Shown piece by piece: positions 15,231-26,762 of a stretch of DNA of 64,000 nucleotides (positions are counted from its first letter, which is position 1; every line of letters begins with the position of its first letter). Position numbers and translations under genes: made by a program. Source of the stretch: Cristatella mucedo (Eukaryota; Bryozoa; Phylactolaemata; Cristatellidae); assembly GCA_009760855.2 (NCBI GenBank), contig WPIO01000005.1, positions 3,016,001-3,080,000 of the forward strand. The letters are read 5' to 3'. A model generated the notes under the pieces. That model was not told the DNA's origin. It made no database searches and saw nothing but the letters and a program-made list of their open reading frames with translations.

Positions 15231-16734
15231 CTGAGGGTTGACTTGGTCTCGGCAGCGGAATGAAACACCCGGGCACGATTGAAATTCAGCGCTTGCGACT
15301 TCATTGTAACTTGAGGAAGCAAGTTTTTGCCACCGCGAAACGTACATCAGTCGACTCTGTCTCTGCATTGACCCGAAGCCGTGAAGCGCGCGCTCGGTCG
15401 CTGCGAGCAGCGGGAAATCTGCAGCGACTCGGGCCCGCGGGTTACCGGGGATTACTCAGCCTCAGTTTCGCTCTCGAAGTTTCTTGCGAGTTGCGACTCG
15501 GTTAACTCGGCAGTTCATCCATCCTATCTGGCAGTTTTATATTTGGCAGACGTAAGAGTTAATTACCTTCAGGCCGCGGAACATCGTAGCAAGCGTTTGG
15601 AGCAGCTCTGGGCTGTCTCGCTCGCATAACATAATAATAAAAGCTACCCATTCGAGACGTTGCAGCCGTGAGAGCACTAGCTCGTATAACTAGTGCCTCG
15701 CGAAAACCGGTCATAAAATATTAGGAGCATCCTAAATACTTCTAAATAAGCTTCTTTGGCACCAGAGTGTTATTAACGCAAAAGCAGCGCCGAAACCGCC
15801 GGCCAGTTAAAGCAGGCACACTTTGCACAACGGGTCGTTTCATGCTCACCAATGATCAATTTTACTATAGGTCATTGACAAACCTTTGCCTACTTTTGAT
15901 GTCACTCTGTGCTGCAATGGGGACTGAGGATGTTCTGAATCTGAGCTATAATACTAGCGAGACTACTGAAAACTGAAGCTCTGTACCGCGGACAGCTGAT
16001 CTATGGAATTATCTTCTAGAATGATTCTATACCAATTCCGTGCAAAGAGTTTGCCTAAACCGTAAACATTTACTATATGGCCCTCCCAATCTCGCTTCAA
16101 ACTCAGACGGGACTAATCGGACACGTTGCTTACCTTATTTCTGGTCCTTTTAACCAATGCGTCCTCGTCTATACTTACCAGGACAAGAGACTGACTTGTT
16201 AGTTAACGGCACTCAACCTATTGCAACGCTGGCATACGGCAGAGTATGACTGCCTGGACGTTACTCGCGGTTCCTAAATTATAATGATTCAGAGCCGGTA
16301 GTGGCACGATCTACATTAAGCAGTGTACAAAGCCCAACTCAAGTATTAGTCTGAGTTTTTATTTTTGCTTGGGGATTTGTAGGCTATGGCTAGAGCTGAA
16401 CACCCATCCCTCTCTGTTTATCTGAGATAGACTGCTCTGCTCAGGGAAAATAAACTTACCATTCACAATGCAGGCGCCCTTCGTTGCTGCCACGTTGCGA
16501 TACCGCTGGCAAATCTGTGTGTATTATTAAGCCACCTATGACTTAGTAGCCTTGCTTCATGGTGACAGCTTCGTCGGTACTTGTCGCACGCCGGCTAAGG
16601 CTAACACCGTTTATAACGCTGCATCTGGGCTGGAGACTTCAACGCAAAAACTGCTACAGCCCACTTGCGGCGAGGACAGTTCTGAATAATTGCTGAGGAC
16701 ATCAGGAATTGCTGAAGCAATCATATTGTGCAAG
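15230..16734. other. Intergenic sequence without recognised content
   Basis: Composition falls back from the CpG island to mixed sequence. I find no repeat shared with the rest of the window and no coding family. Confidence 0.5.
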
Positions 16735-17022
16735 TGTTGTGTGAGCCTTTTGCTTCTCAGCCACTAATGTATGCCCCACATGCAGCAGGTGGTTGAGCAA
16801 TTGACTCAGTGCAGCCTCTGATGTAAGCATATGGCCCACCACAGTGGCTCACCACAGATGCACTCCCTTATCTGTGGTGAGTCAGCCCCTACCTCATATA
16901 TGTACCCGCTGGGAGAATAAAGATGAGAGTCTCGTTCACCGCTCACGTTCGCCCACTCGTGTCTTCGTGTCTCCGTGAGACTCCACTAGCGCTGCTGCAG
17001 CCGGAGACACAGTAACGTAACA
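16735..17022 (+). mobile_element. Solo LTR, family L1, with 4 bp target duplication
   Basis: Begins TGTTGTGTG and ends CGTAACA, so the termini are TGTT...AACA. It is flanked by CAAG on both sides (16731-16734 and 17023-17026). A polyadenylation signal AATAAA lies near 16917. A perfect 12 bp stem, CTCACCACAGAT / ATCTGTGGTGAG, at 16848-16881 could form a hairpin. The stretch AGAGTCTCGTT...CGTGAGACTCCA is shared with 31225-31467. No internal retrotransposon sequence adjoins, so recombination between two LTRs removed it. Confidence 0.8.
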
Positions 17023-17479
17023 CAAGTTTCTTTGCTTCTGACTTTACTGGCGATGACATTACCAAAGCATACGTTTCGACAAAGCAAGCATTCTTCGACG
17101 AATGAATTGACTACAACCTGAATTGGCTGCGTGCTCTCCTAAAATGGGACGCTAAGGAAACTTCCCTGCTGAACTTCGTAGAATTAGAGCGAAGTGCTTA
17201 AACAAAGCTGATTTCGTAACAGAACTGTGCTGAACTTGGCAGGATTGGGGGTAAGTATTTACCCGATATAACTGCTGGGATAGCATAAACAGCTTGCGAT
17301 CTTCGGGCTGAATAGTAGTGGAAACTTTTTTGAGAGATTCATTGCTCCGCGATACTATACTCAGTATTTGAAGTAAAGGTTATAAAGTTGAATACAAACT
17401 GCGAACATGCGTCGGCACATGAAAAACACCGTAGCGAGCGTCGACACGTTTATTTCTGTACTGACGCCTTCAGCCCGGC

Positions 17480-17798
17480 TAATAATAATAATAATGCCTT
17501 TGTTTTAGCATCCTTGGAGAACCCAATCTCTTACTATGCACTTTAAATCTGCTGCAAAGGAAGCATGGTCGAAAGGTTAGTAATAACATGCTCAATGACA
17601 ATAAGCATAACATGGTTAGAGGTGAAACGCACAGGGTCAGCATGCAAATATGATTAGTGGCAGCATGTACGGTGTCAGCACGAATAAGCACACGAAGGAC
17701 GAATCACGTGGACAAACGAAGTGCTATGCTGAATGGATGCGTTTTAACTTATTTTTTAATGACGTCAAGTCGAGGGATGTCGTAACATCAGTCGGAAG
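17480..17798 (-). repeat. LINE family 1 3' end, fragment
   Basis: Reverse-complement family 1 tail with (TAA)n at 17480-17495, then LINE 3' sequence up to about 17798, where the next LINE tail (17799 on) begins abruptly. The two copies lie in the same direction, end to end. Confidence 0.75.
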
Positions 17799-18760
17799 CA
17801 ATAATAATAATAGCAATAATACATTTAATAGAGCACCCTCAGAGAACTTTATCTCTTTCTAGGCACTTTACATTTGCTGCAGAGGAAGCAGGATCGAATG
17901 ATTAGTGGTAGCATCGCAATAAACAACAAGTATAACATGGTTAGCGATGACATGCACTGGGTCAGCATACAAGTATGCATAGTGGCAGCATGTACAGTGT
18001 CACCACGCATAAGCACATAAAGGTTAAATCGCAAGGACCCACTAAATAGTGAGATAAAAAGAAGCGCTTTTACTTTCTCTTTAAATGTGGTCAAGTCATG
18101 AGATGTCGCGACGCAAGTCGGAAGTGAGTTCCAGGCGTTGGGAGCATACGAACTAAAGACACGGTCTCCAAAGCTTTTAAGGTTCGTACGAGGTTTAGGT
18201 AAACGATTAGATTCCGAAAAGCAGGTCGTACGAGGTATTGGTAAATGATTAGATTCCGAAAGGCAGGTGGTACTATGCATAGCCTGGTGGGGGAGTAAAT
18301 CTGATAGGTAGTAGATCTGATAGCTAGAGCCAAAGAATGAAGGGACCTAAAGTGACTGACAGAATCTTGAAGTCGATGAGCTGCTTGACTGGGAGCCAGT
18401 ACAGGTCAACTAGAATTGGTTTGATGTGGCAACTGCGACGCTCACGATAGAGAATCCTAGCTGCTGAGTTAGCACCACCTGCAAGTGCCTGTTTTGCAAG
18501 CGGGTGGACCAGCAAGCAGTGAGTTGCAGAAACTGAGACCGGTGGTCACAAATGCATGGACCGTTTAAATGTGGTATCGCTGTCTAAATAAACAAGCGCG
18601 AATTTGAGCAATGTTATGTAGCCGAAAGATCGTGGAACTGATGAGGTCATCTAATGAAAAGTAACATTGGAATAGGACGCCTAGAGTTCGTGCAGATCCA
18701 ACAACATGACCTGCCCGAACTTTGCCCAACATACCCTACAGACTGTCTGCAAGGCAGACG
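17799..18760 (-). pseudogene. 5'-truncated LINE family 1 copy
   Basis: Tail at 17799-17890; coding remnants at 18280-17849, including TNLKSFGDRVFSSYAPNAWN, and at 18515-18324 (AARILYRERRSCHIKP). A local duplication of about 60 bases inside the coding part (18180-18270) repeats the SESNRLPxPRT block. From about 18060 it is parallel to 12000-12600. Confidence 0.8.
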
Positions 18761-18894
18761 AGATTGGGCTGGTAAGGCGATGCCAGGGATGAACCTGTTA
18801 GCCGCAGTTGCAATCGTATGCAACGATGTATGAATGATGCTTCTCCTTGCGTTAGTCGCAGTCGCTCCGCTCGTCTGACTCTCATCGATTACTT

Positions 18895-19025
18895 GTGCCT
18901 CTAACTAACTTCAAGACACTTGGAGATCGTGTCTTCAGTTACTATGTCCCAAAGCTTGCCGCTCACGGCCGACTGACATTGCGACATGTCATGACTTGAT
19001 AACATTCAAAAAGAAACTAACGCAT
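18895..19025 (+). pseudogene. Inverted LINE fragment facing the copy at 17799-18760
   Basis: Parallel to 12775-12905 and in the same position relative to its minus-strand partner. Together with the flanks, 18060-19220 and about 12000-13090 form one duplicated composite, estimated by eye at roughly 85 percent identity. Confidence 0.6.
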
Positions 19026-19579
19026 TAGGCTGCGTGTGCCTGCTGCTTTAGTAATCAGCTAGATCGCCACACCTTCGGCTAATGGTTTGGTGCTTGGCAG
19101 ATCTCGAAGTGGCTAATGCATTTAGCAATTAGCTGGACTTTGCACTATTCCCTGTAGACTAATCGCTCATTGACTCATATCCGAGCTCTAGTGACTCAAT
19201 CAGTGTACATCTATGGGAGAATATATATGCTGCCAGAGGAATAAAGGCTCAATCTCTTTTGTCAGCTTAAGCTATCAGTAGTGGCATCCGTGAGACTCGC
19301 TACAATACCTGTTCAGCACAGAACTTGCTCTGTTCAAGTGAATCGTCCTTGTGTGTGTTGTAGTAGAGCGTTACCGTACTGTGCCGTTGTGAATAAGGCC
19401 AAGATCGATTCGCTGTTGCATAGCGCTATAGAGGTCTTGCGTTTTTTCTGTTTGCTTTACTTACATGTGCATGATTGAGTGCCTGTTACTAATCCTCGGC
19501 CCAACTAATAAGCGGTCATGAACGTCTCGTTTGCTTTTCCATCCTTGTGTAAGCACGCCCCGGGTCTTGGAACAAGGGT

Positions 19580-19655
19580 GTGGCACACACACTTCATTAG
19601 TCAGGTCGTGGGTTCAAGTCCTGCAGCAGGAAATTCTTTAGAACCCACTGCAAAC
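19580..19655 (+). repeat. SINE head fragment
   Basis: Contains GGTCGTGGGTTCAAGTCCTG, a tRNA B-box region as in the family A heads; the body is missing and LINE sequence follows at once. Confidence 0.5.
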
Positions 19656-19659
19656 GTTG

Positions 19660-20300
19660 GAGATGGCCTTACGTCTTTTAAGTCAAGATGGGATGTCACA
19701 AATATATAGACCAGTTTAGATGTGATATTAATGTCTAAAGACGCCAGAATTTTGGCAGTATTATGGAGCTGAAAGTAGGCAGATTTGATTGTGAAACTGA
19801 CGTGGCCGTCTAATGAAAGTTCATTTTGGAACGGGAGAACTAGATTGCGTACAGAGTCAACAGCGAGATATGCTGGCAGAGGCGGTTTTGAGTGCTGGGT
19901 TTCCAATTTCTGAATCGCACTTGTTTTTCCCATAAACAGGATGGTTTTATCATCGTTCGATTAAGAAAGTTTGCTGTTGAGGAAATTCGACGTGCCGGAG
20001 GGCTGGGAAAGATCAAAGCAAAGGTACAACTGAGTGACATCTACATAGAAGTGAAAGCCTACATTGTGCTTGGCAATCACATCGGCAAGAAGTAGAGCAT
20101 ACACAGTGAAAAAAAACCAGACCAAGCACAGAGCCCTGAGGTACTTCATACTTCTGTGGTTCCTCGGATAATGTTTGTCAGCTCACACCTCTACTTCCGT
20201 GTCTCCCCCTGAGCGAAGACCAGAACCGTTGCGGTGGCGTCAAAGCCGCAACTGCCCTAGGCCTCTGCAGGCTGTGACTAATCCTCATTGAGCGTGCTGA
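19660..20300 (-). pseudogene. LINE family 1 reverse-transcriptase remnant, catalytic box lost
   Basis: Pieces at 20149-19961 and 19933-19601 correspond to RT text of 20559-21689: LADVIAKHNVGFHFYVDVTQ, then SLDGHVSFTIKSAYFQLHNT. The YADD catalytic box reads YVDV, so this copy cannot be active. Several frameshifts are present. Confidence 0.8.
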
Positions 20301-21688
20301 TAATAATAATAATAATAATAATGCACTTAATAAAGCGCCCTCAGAGAACTCAATCTCTTTCCAGGCGCTTTACATTTGCTGCAAAAGGAAATGCAATTGA
20401 ATGGTGAGTAATATCATGCTTGATAAATAAACAAGATGAATAACATGGTTAGTGGCAGCATGCACAGTGTCAGCACGCATAAGCACATAAAAGACGAATC
20501 ACAGGGACCCACTAAATGCTGTCTTAAATAGGTGTTTTTAAGTTCTTTTTAAATGTGGTCAAATCAGGGGATGTTCTGACGCAAGTCGGGAGTTAGTTCC
20601 AGGCTTTGGGAGCATACGAACTAAATTCACGGTCTCTAAAAGATTTGAGGTTTGTACGAGGTATTTGTAGACTAATGGATTCCGAGAAGCGGGTGGTACG
20701 ATGCTTAGCCTGATAGGAGAGTATATCTGAGAGATAGGCTGGAGCCATGGAATGAAGTGACCTAAAAGTGAGCGACAAAACCTTGAAGTCAATCCGTTGC
20801 TTGACTGGTGCAGGTCGGCGAGAAGTGGAGTGATGTGGCAACTGCGACGCTCACGACAGACAAGCCTAGCTGCAGAGTTTTGCACCAGCTGCAATCGCCT
20901 GATCGCACATGCTGGTAGGCCAGCGAGCAGTGAGTTGCAGAAGTCGAGACGCGATGTCACGAATGCATGGACCAACTTGGACGTGGTATCCTTATCTAAA
21001 CAAGCCCGAATTTTAGCAATGTTATGAAGCTGAAAATAGGCGGATTTGACTGTGGAGCTGATATGGTCGTCTAACGAGAGGTCGCTTTGGAATACGACAC
21101 CTAGATTTCGAGCTGATTCAACAGGAGACATGCTGGCACAGCCAATTTTGAGCGTCACCCTTTCTAATTTTTTAATCACACTGGGTTTGCCCATAACTAG
21201 TAAGTTAGTTTTATCATCGTTTAGTTTTAGAAAATTTGCTGCCATCCATGTGCGGATGTCATCAACATATGCAGCAAGTGAGTTGAGAAAATTTAAGGTG
21301 CTCGTAGGGTGGGAGGGATCAAAGCAAAGGTACAACTGAGTGTCATCCGCATAGAAGTGAAAGCCTAGATTGTGCTTGGCCATCACATCAGCAAGAGGAA
21401 GAGTACAAACCGTGAAAAGAACCGGACCTAGCACAGAGCCCTGAGGTACTCCATATTTCAGAGGTACCTCAGATGATTTTTGTCCATTCACGTCAATACT
21501 CTGGAGTCTCCCACTGAGATAGGACCTGAACCACTGCAGAACAGTGCCAGTGATGCCCAGGCGAGATGAGAGGTGCTCTAGAAGAACTTTGTGATCGATG
21601 GTATCAAAAGCTGCCGAAAGATCGAGCAAAACAAGCAGAGACACTCTACCCATGTCTGCATTCCTAAGTAGGTACTGTGCTTGCTGCA
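20279..21688 (-). pseudogene. LINE family 1 (CR1/L2-like) with reverse-transcriptase domain
   Basis: The best LINE copy. A 376-codon frame (21689-20559) holds the RT fingers and palm: LLVLLDLSAAFDTIDH, GVPQGSVLGPVLF and FHFYADDTQLYLCF with the YADD catalytic aspartates. After CHITPLLADLH a frameshift moves the C terminus to frame 20841-20593 (KQRIDFKVLSLTFRSLHSMA). The 3' tail with (TAA)n is at 20279-20395. The N-terminal endonuclease is missing: the element is cut at 21688, where an opposing LINE tail begins. The RT text fits the CR1/L2/Rex1 group. Defective through truncation and frameshift. Confidence 0.9.
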
Positions 21689-21868
21689 ACTAACCACACT
21701 TGTATGCTGACCCTGTGCATGTCACCCCTAACCATGTTATTCATGATGTTTATCAAGTATGATACCACTCACCATTCAATTGCATTTCCCTTTGCAGCAA
21801 ATGTAAAGCGCCTAGAAAGAGATTGGGTTCTCCGAGGGCGCTTTATCAAGTGTATTGTTATTATTATT
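21675..21868 (+). repeat. LINE family 1 3' end, head to head with 20279-21688
   Basis: Plus-strand LINE 3' sequence with the usual end (TGTAAAGCGCCTAGAAAGAG, GAGGGCGCTTTATCAAGTG, (TTA)n). Its left edge meets the truncated 5' edge of the minus-strand copy. Confidence 0.8.
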
Positions 21869-21870
21869 AA

Positions 21871-22702
21871 CCATTTGTGCTCGATGGCGGTAACCCGGGT
21901 TATCATGGTAGCCCCGGTGCGTGCTGCGATAACTGCCTGAATATTAGTCCAAATTATATGCAAGTACGCTAAAAATGTCGGACTCGTCGAGTTCTATTCA
22001 TCAGTAGAAAGACAGCGATTTCGAAAACGATGATTTTTTTTGCGCAAGTGCGAATTGGCTGACCAGATCCAGGGGCAAGGATCCAAGGGTCTATCATGCA
22101 AATTTAGCCTATTTTTGAGAAGTAGCTCAAGATCGATGGCTGATTTGGAAAAACCGCTGGTTCCTTCTTCGGGCGCTCTACAGAGCGTGTCATCATGTCC
22201 GGGGCAGCATTCGGTGCTGATGCTCTTTTTTCTGCCACGAGTCTGTCCCCTATCGGATGTCGCCGCCGACGTCTCGCCAATATTGTCAGGATCTTCATCC
22301 TCACTATCAGCGATACTACCCAGGCGAGCACTGGCGCCGCGATTCCGGACCTCCTGCATAATCTTTTCAGACCAGCGGGTGGCAATGAAGTTTACGTGAA
22401 ATGTTTCGAAGAACTTGCATACCAGTTCCATTGCGTTGTTAAGAACATCATTGCCAACATCTTTTGTATCATCATTATAGCCAACCGAAGCGTATATCCT
22501 TTCATCGAGCTCTTGCGCATATAGTTCTTCAGATTGCTTCGACATGATTCTGACTGTGCTTCTCCTGAATCAGGTCAACGGCGTTTTCGACTTCGAAACG
22601 CTATATTTTTTTAAAACAGCTATCAGCAACATAAATAATTAATTGCGATTCTAATTCCGGAAATTCGGTTACCCGGGTGACCGCCATCGGGACCCAACTT
22701 GG
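21871..22702. mobile_element. Candidate DNA transposon with imperfect terminal inverted repeats
   Basis: The left end begins CCATTTGTGCTCGATGGCGG and the right end, read in reverse complement, begins CCAAGTTGGGTCCCGATGGC. The two align over about 35 bases with the shared core CGATGGCGGT.ACCCGGGT. A TTAA precedes the left end, inside the (TTA)n tail of a LINE, but no TTAA follows the right end, where the tandem duplication starts. A TTAA target would suggest a piggyBac-like element; that is inference. The inside holds a 183-codon frame on the minus strand. Confidence 0.5.
21994..22545 (-). CDS. Uncharacterised 183-residue ORF inside the candidate transposon
   Basis: ATG at 22545. The protein starts MSKQSEELYAQELDERIYAS, has an acidic patch (DSEDEDPDN) near residue 85 followed by a basic patch (RGRKK), then mixed sequence to the stop. 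I do not recognise it. The composition is more protein-like than the random frames around it. It could be an accessory protein or an N-terminal remnant of a transposase. Confidence 0.35.
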   Translation of the reverse strand: MSKQSEELYAQELDERIYASVGYNDDTKDVGNDVLNNAMELVCKFFETFHVNFIATRWSEKIMQEVRNRGASARLGSIADSEDEDPDNIGETSAATSDRGQTRGRKKSISTECCPGHDDTLCRAPEEGTSGFSKSAIDLELLLKNRLNLHDRPLDPCPWIWSANSHLRKKNHRFRNRCLSTDE

Positions 22703-25300
22703 CCATAAGCTGGCCGCAGCGGCTATAAAAGGCCATAATCTGGTCAATACGCCAGTAACGAGGAACCGGCTCTCGGTCTGCGACTAGACGCCACAGACCG
22801 AGTGCCGGTACGCATATCGACTACAGGTTAGCAGCAGTGCGATTAGAACTAGAATTTTCCGGCAGCTTACAGTTCAATAGGAGTAATGTCGCTATTAAAA
22901 AGATGAAGTAACTCATGGTTGCTATTGACGAAAGCAGGAGCAAACTTACTGCTAGTAGTCCGCAAGATGTCGTAAGGATACAGTGACCAATGCAGCACGG
23001 TATCATGCCATGGCTGGAGCTCCGAGCGATGAAGTCAAGGTACTTCGACGTATTGCTTGGAAAGTCGTGGGTACTCGAGTCGCACGAGAGCGGAAATTGG
23101 CTCCGGCTCATAGCTCCAGGGCGACGAGCTCGTCCTACCCGGCCTAAGGCAAAGTTCAAGTACTGCAGCAGGTAATCCAATATTGCCAGTGCAGACGGCG
23201 AGGATAACCATTAAGACGGCCACTGCATCGATTAGGGCCGCTGAGTCAGCTAAGCCTTTGCAAGTGGTAATTTGAGGTGTCTGATAGACAAGCCTTGACT
23301 GAAGATGTGATGAACGAACTGAACGTTGCTCCCGTGCCGGTTATTGCCTTTGTGAAGCCGATGCCGATTGAAGCCTGCTTCAAGACTGCCACTGCACAAA
23401 CTACTGCCGGGATCTACTGGTACTCTGGTGCAAATCAACAAACTTTGCTTATCGGTGACCTTGTTTATGTGTACACTTCGAGTAATGTGACTGTTGCAAA
23501 CTCAGTTTACATGCCTGATGAGCATCTCTGTTTCTTCGATCTGCAGTGGGCTGACATTGAATCGGTGCGTGCTGTAAGCAAATGTATTTAGCTTCTGCGT
23601 CCGATTCGCATTCGAATGACTGGATCGTTCATTGGGTTTCAAAGTCTGCCCGGTGGGTATGAAGACTTACGTTAGAGCTCTGCTGGATATCGTCTATCGT
23701 ACACCGGGTAAGGTCGAAAGGAAAAAGAGAAGAGAGCTCCATCGCGCCAAGTCGTGCACCATCGTGTGGATGCACAGACGAGGCTCGGGACTTGGTCCTC
23801 ATTGCTCTAGACACATCTAGCTATCCTGATTATGATTGGAAAATGCGTTGTGCTAGCCGTGAGGGATCAGTATGTCACGATAGCCCGAACCATTTCCTAA
23901 AATAGCAAAATTCTTCATTAATATTGCATCGAACATTCCCTTGTGATTTATAAAAAAAAACCGCCGCTAATCTTCTCCCCTTGGCCTACGGGCCTGTAGG
24001 CTGACTTGATCAATGGCGTAGAGGGGGCAATAGCCCCCTTCTCCACGGACGGAGGCAAGTACCTATATCCTGTGGCAAATTTCTCCAGGCCTTGGGGTAA
24101 GGGACCCTTGCCCCCAACCTGAACGTTTGCCCCCAGCCTGATAATCCTGGCTCGACTGGATATTACGCTCGCGCCGATCCTGCTTTTTGGAGGCCGCATA
24201 CGCGGACTTAGGCTGGGTAACCTGTGACGAGCAGCGAGTGGCCGGCGGCGTCTTTGCGGTAGCTTAAGCGTTGCTATTCCGATCCTCGATCGGGTTACTT
24301 TCTTTCAAACGCATTCGAAAAACACATGCCTTCGCTCCGAGAAATGCAGGTGGTAGGGTCTTAATGGCCGCCGTACTTGGTTATTGCAAGAACGCCTGCT
24401 CGAGTCAGCGATGCTGCCCCGCTAGTCCGTGCTCTCCGGGCTATTTCCGCTCGCGAGCAAGCGGTCGCGCGGCAGTCGCTGCGATGCCGCGCCCTAGCAG
24501 CCGTTACGAGCGCCTTTTTTGTCCGAAACACTTTTCCTTCAGCGCCGCTACACGCGTGGCCACAGCGGCAACGCCGCTCTGCATTATGCGAATTTAGAGC
24601 GATGCCGGTGACCGAATTGAGACATACGTTATGAGTTAATCGTTCACACGATGCACTTTAAAATAAGGCTCTACACGAATGCTCTCCCCCGCTTACGCAA
24701 TGCACTCGTTGCGCGATATCGCTTTGGCGACGTTTGTGGCGGCCTTGTTACGCTCAGATTGCGCACATCTTCCCCTGCCCAGCGATCGCGAGGAGTGCTA
24801 GCATATGTTGTCAGTCGACGTGTGCCTAAGCTCTGTAAGCTGTGGCCGAACAATGTACATAAGCCTTGCGGAGTGCTACAAGCGCAACTGTAGCCACCCC
24901 ACGACCCGCAGACAGGCGGCGTCGAGGCGCGCCGCTACGCGCCTGCCTATGCAACTCACTCGAAAAAGGCTAAGCGATCGCACTTTTTTCTGTTTACTCT
25001 TGCCCCACCGATTGTCTGTTATGAGCGGGCTCCGTCGCTCTCTCCTCACTCTCGCTCCCCTCTCTTTCTCACGCTTACCGCAAAGAGGCTATCACTTTGG
25101 CCCGGAGAGCCACTATATTTAATTGCTCATTGCGCTACAGGCCGCCTTCGGGTGGCCGCTTAGTAATCCAGCTGCACGGCTTGGGTGGCAGCGCCTCTCG
25201 GTGCTGTCTCCGACCTCTCTGGCCTCCGTCTCTGACCCCTGCTTCGCTAGCTCGAACGCTTTACCGTGGGAACGCCATGGGCTGCGACGTCCTTGATTCG
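22700..25300. repeat. Tandem duplication, unit 1
   Basis: Blocks at 22700-23400 and 24380-25300 match unit 2 (25570-26165, 26435-26760 and 26950-27540) in order and direction. The first block is about 90 percent identical by eye, the later ones lower. Unit 1 holds about 1 kb (23400-24380) that unit 2 lacks. A minus-strand frame starting MVILAVCTGNIGLPA is open in unit 2 but has a TGA in unit 1, and the differences change residues freely, so I do not call a gene. Confidence 0.8.
23400..24380. other. Segment unique to duplication unit 1
   Basis: Contains short frames of unknown nature (for example plus strand to 23591, ending LCFFDLQWADIESVRAVSKC, without an ATG). At 24010-24190 there is text with alternating GGGGGCAA and CCCCCTT blocks and CAGCCTGATAATCCTGGCT, which resembles the ends of a widespread DNA-transposon repeat. 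It could be an insertion into unit 1 or a loss from unit 2. Confidence 0.4.
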
Positions 25301-25530
25301 ATTGTGCATGGCAATCGCATCGGCAAGCCAGAGAGTATAAACCGCGAAAAGAACGGGATCAGCACAGAGCCCTCATACTTCAGTGGTTCCTCGGATAATC
25401 TTTGTCAGTTCACATCAATACTTCCGAGTCTCCCCCTAAGCTAAGACCCGAACCGTTACCGTGCCGTCGTAGTTAACTGCCGTATGCCTCTGCAGGCTGT
25501 AACTCACCCTCATTAACCATTTCCACAGAA
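25300..25530 (-). repeat. LINE family 1 reverse-transcriptase fragment
   Basis: Matches 20070-20290 (GTTCCTCGGATAATCTTTGT, TGCCTCTGCAGGCTGTAACT), part of the RT region between the GVPQG and YADD boxes read on the minus strand. It separates the two duplication units. Confidence 0.7.
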
Positions 25531-26182
25531 TGGCGATGGTCCTTGAATCCGCAGCAGCTCTATAACTCACATTGGCCATAAGCTGGCCGTAGCGTCACTA
25601 ACAAGGCCATAATCTGGTCACTACGCCTATAAAGAGAAAATAGACGCTGCAGACCGAGAGCCGGTACGCCTATCGACTACAGGTTAGCAGCAGTGCGATT
25701 AGTACTAGAATTTTCCGGCAGCCTACCCTCCAATCGGAGTAATGCCGCTATTAAAAAGATGAAGTAACTCATGGTTGCTATTGACGAAAGCAGGAGCAAA
25801 CTTACTGCTAGTAGTCCGCAAGATGTCGTAAGGATACAGTGACCAATGCAGCGCAGTAGCATGCCACGGTTGGAGCTCCGAGCGATGAAGTAAAGGTACT
25901 TCGACGTATTGCTTGGAAAGTCGTGGGTACTCGAGTCGCACGAGAGCGGAAATTGGCTCCGGCTCATAGCTCCAGGGCGACGAGCTCGTCCTACCCGGCC
26001 TAAGGCAACGTTCAAGTACTGCAGCAGGTAATCCAATATTGCCAGTGCAGACGGCGACGAAAACCATTAAGACGGCCACTGCATCGATTAGGGCCGGTGA
26101 GTCAGCTAAGCCTTTGCAAGTGGTAATGTGAGGTGTCCGATAGACCAACCTTGACTGAAGATGGGAAGAACGAAGTGGACAC

Positions 26183-26265
26183 CCTTTGCAGCAAATGTAA
26201 AGAGCCTAGAAAGAGATTGAGTTCTTTGAGGGCACTTTATCAAGTGCATTATTATTATTAAAAAA
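26183..26265 (+). repeat. LINE family 1 tail inserted in duplication unit 2
   Basis: GCAAATGTAAAGAGCCTAGA, then the GGGCACTTTATCAAGTG block and (TTA)n. Absent at the matching place in unit 1. Confidence 0.8.
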
Positions 26266-26432
26266 AATCCTAGCTGATTAAACAGCCTCTTTTTGTATAG
26301 CGACAGAAGAGCCTTTACGGCTATCACCACCGCTTGCAGTGGCGATAAAGGATCGCCCACCACAGGAATCGAACCCACGACCTCGGGAACCGAGGTCGTG
26401 AAAGCAACCGCCTTACCTTGCGTGCCATTAAC
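26266..26432 (-). repeat. SINE family A inserted in duplication unit 2
   Basis: Full reverse-complement copy: body with GCTGATTAAACAGCC at the left, GATAAAGGATCGCCCACCAC, then a B box (GGTTCGATTCC on the minus strand) and the rest of the tRNA-like head. It directly adjoins the LINE tail, tail to tail. Confidence 0.85.
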
Positions 26433-26762
26433 CCTATTCCTGTGCCGGTTACTGCCTTTGTGAAGCCGGCGCCGATTGAAGCCCGCTTCAGGACTGCCAA
26501 TGTACAAACGCCAGCTTGAATCAGCGCTGCGGCCTCGCTAGTCCGTGCTCTTCGGGCTGTTTCCGCGAGCGAGAAACGTGGCAGTCGCAACAATGCCGCC
26601 CCCTAGGGGCTGTTACGAGCGCCTTTTTGCCCGAAACACTTTTCCTGCAGTGCCACTAGGCCCATAGCCGAAGCGGCAACGTCGCTCTGTGTCCCACAAA
26701 TTTAGACCAATGCTAGTGCCCATCGTTCACACAATGCACTTAGATAAAATAAGGCTCTAAAC

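Noticed and set aside
20279-21868. Twin-priming inversion of one LINE
   Set aside because: Both arms carry a full tail with (TTA)n, which one inverted insertion would not give.
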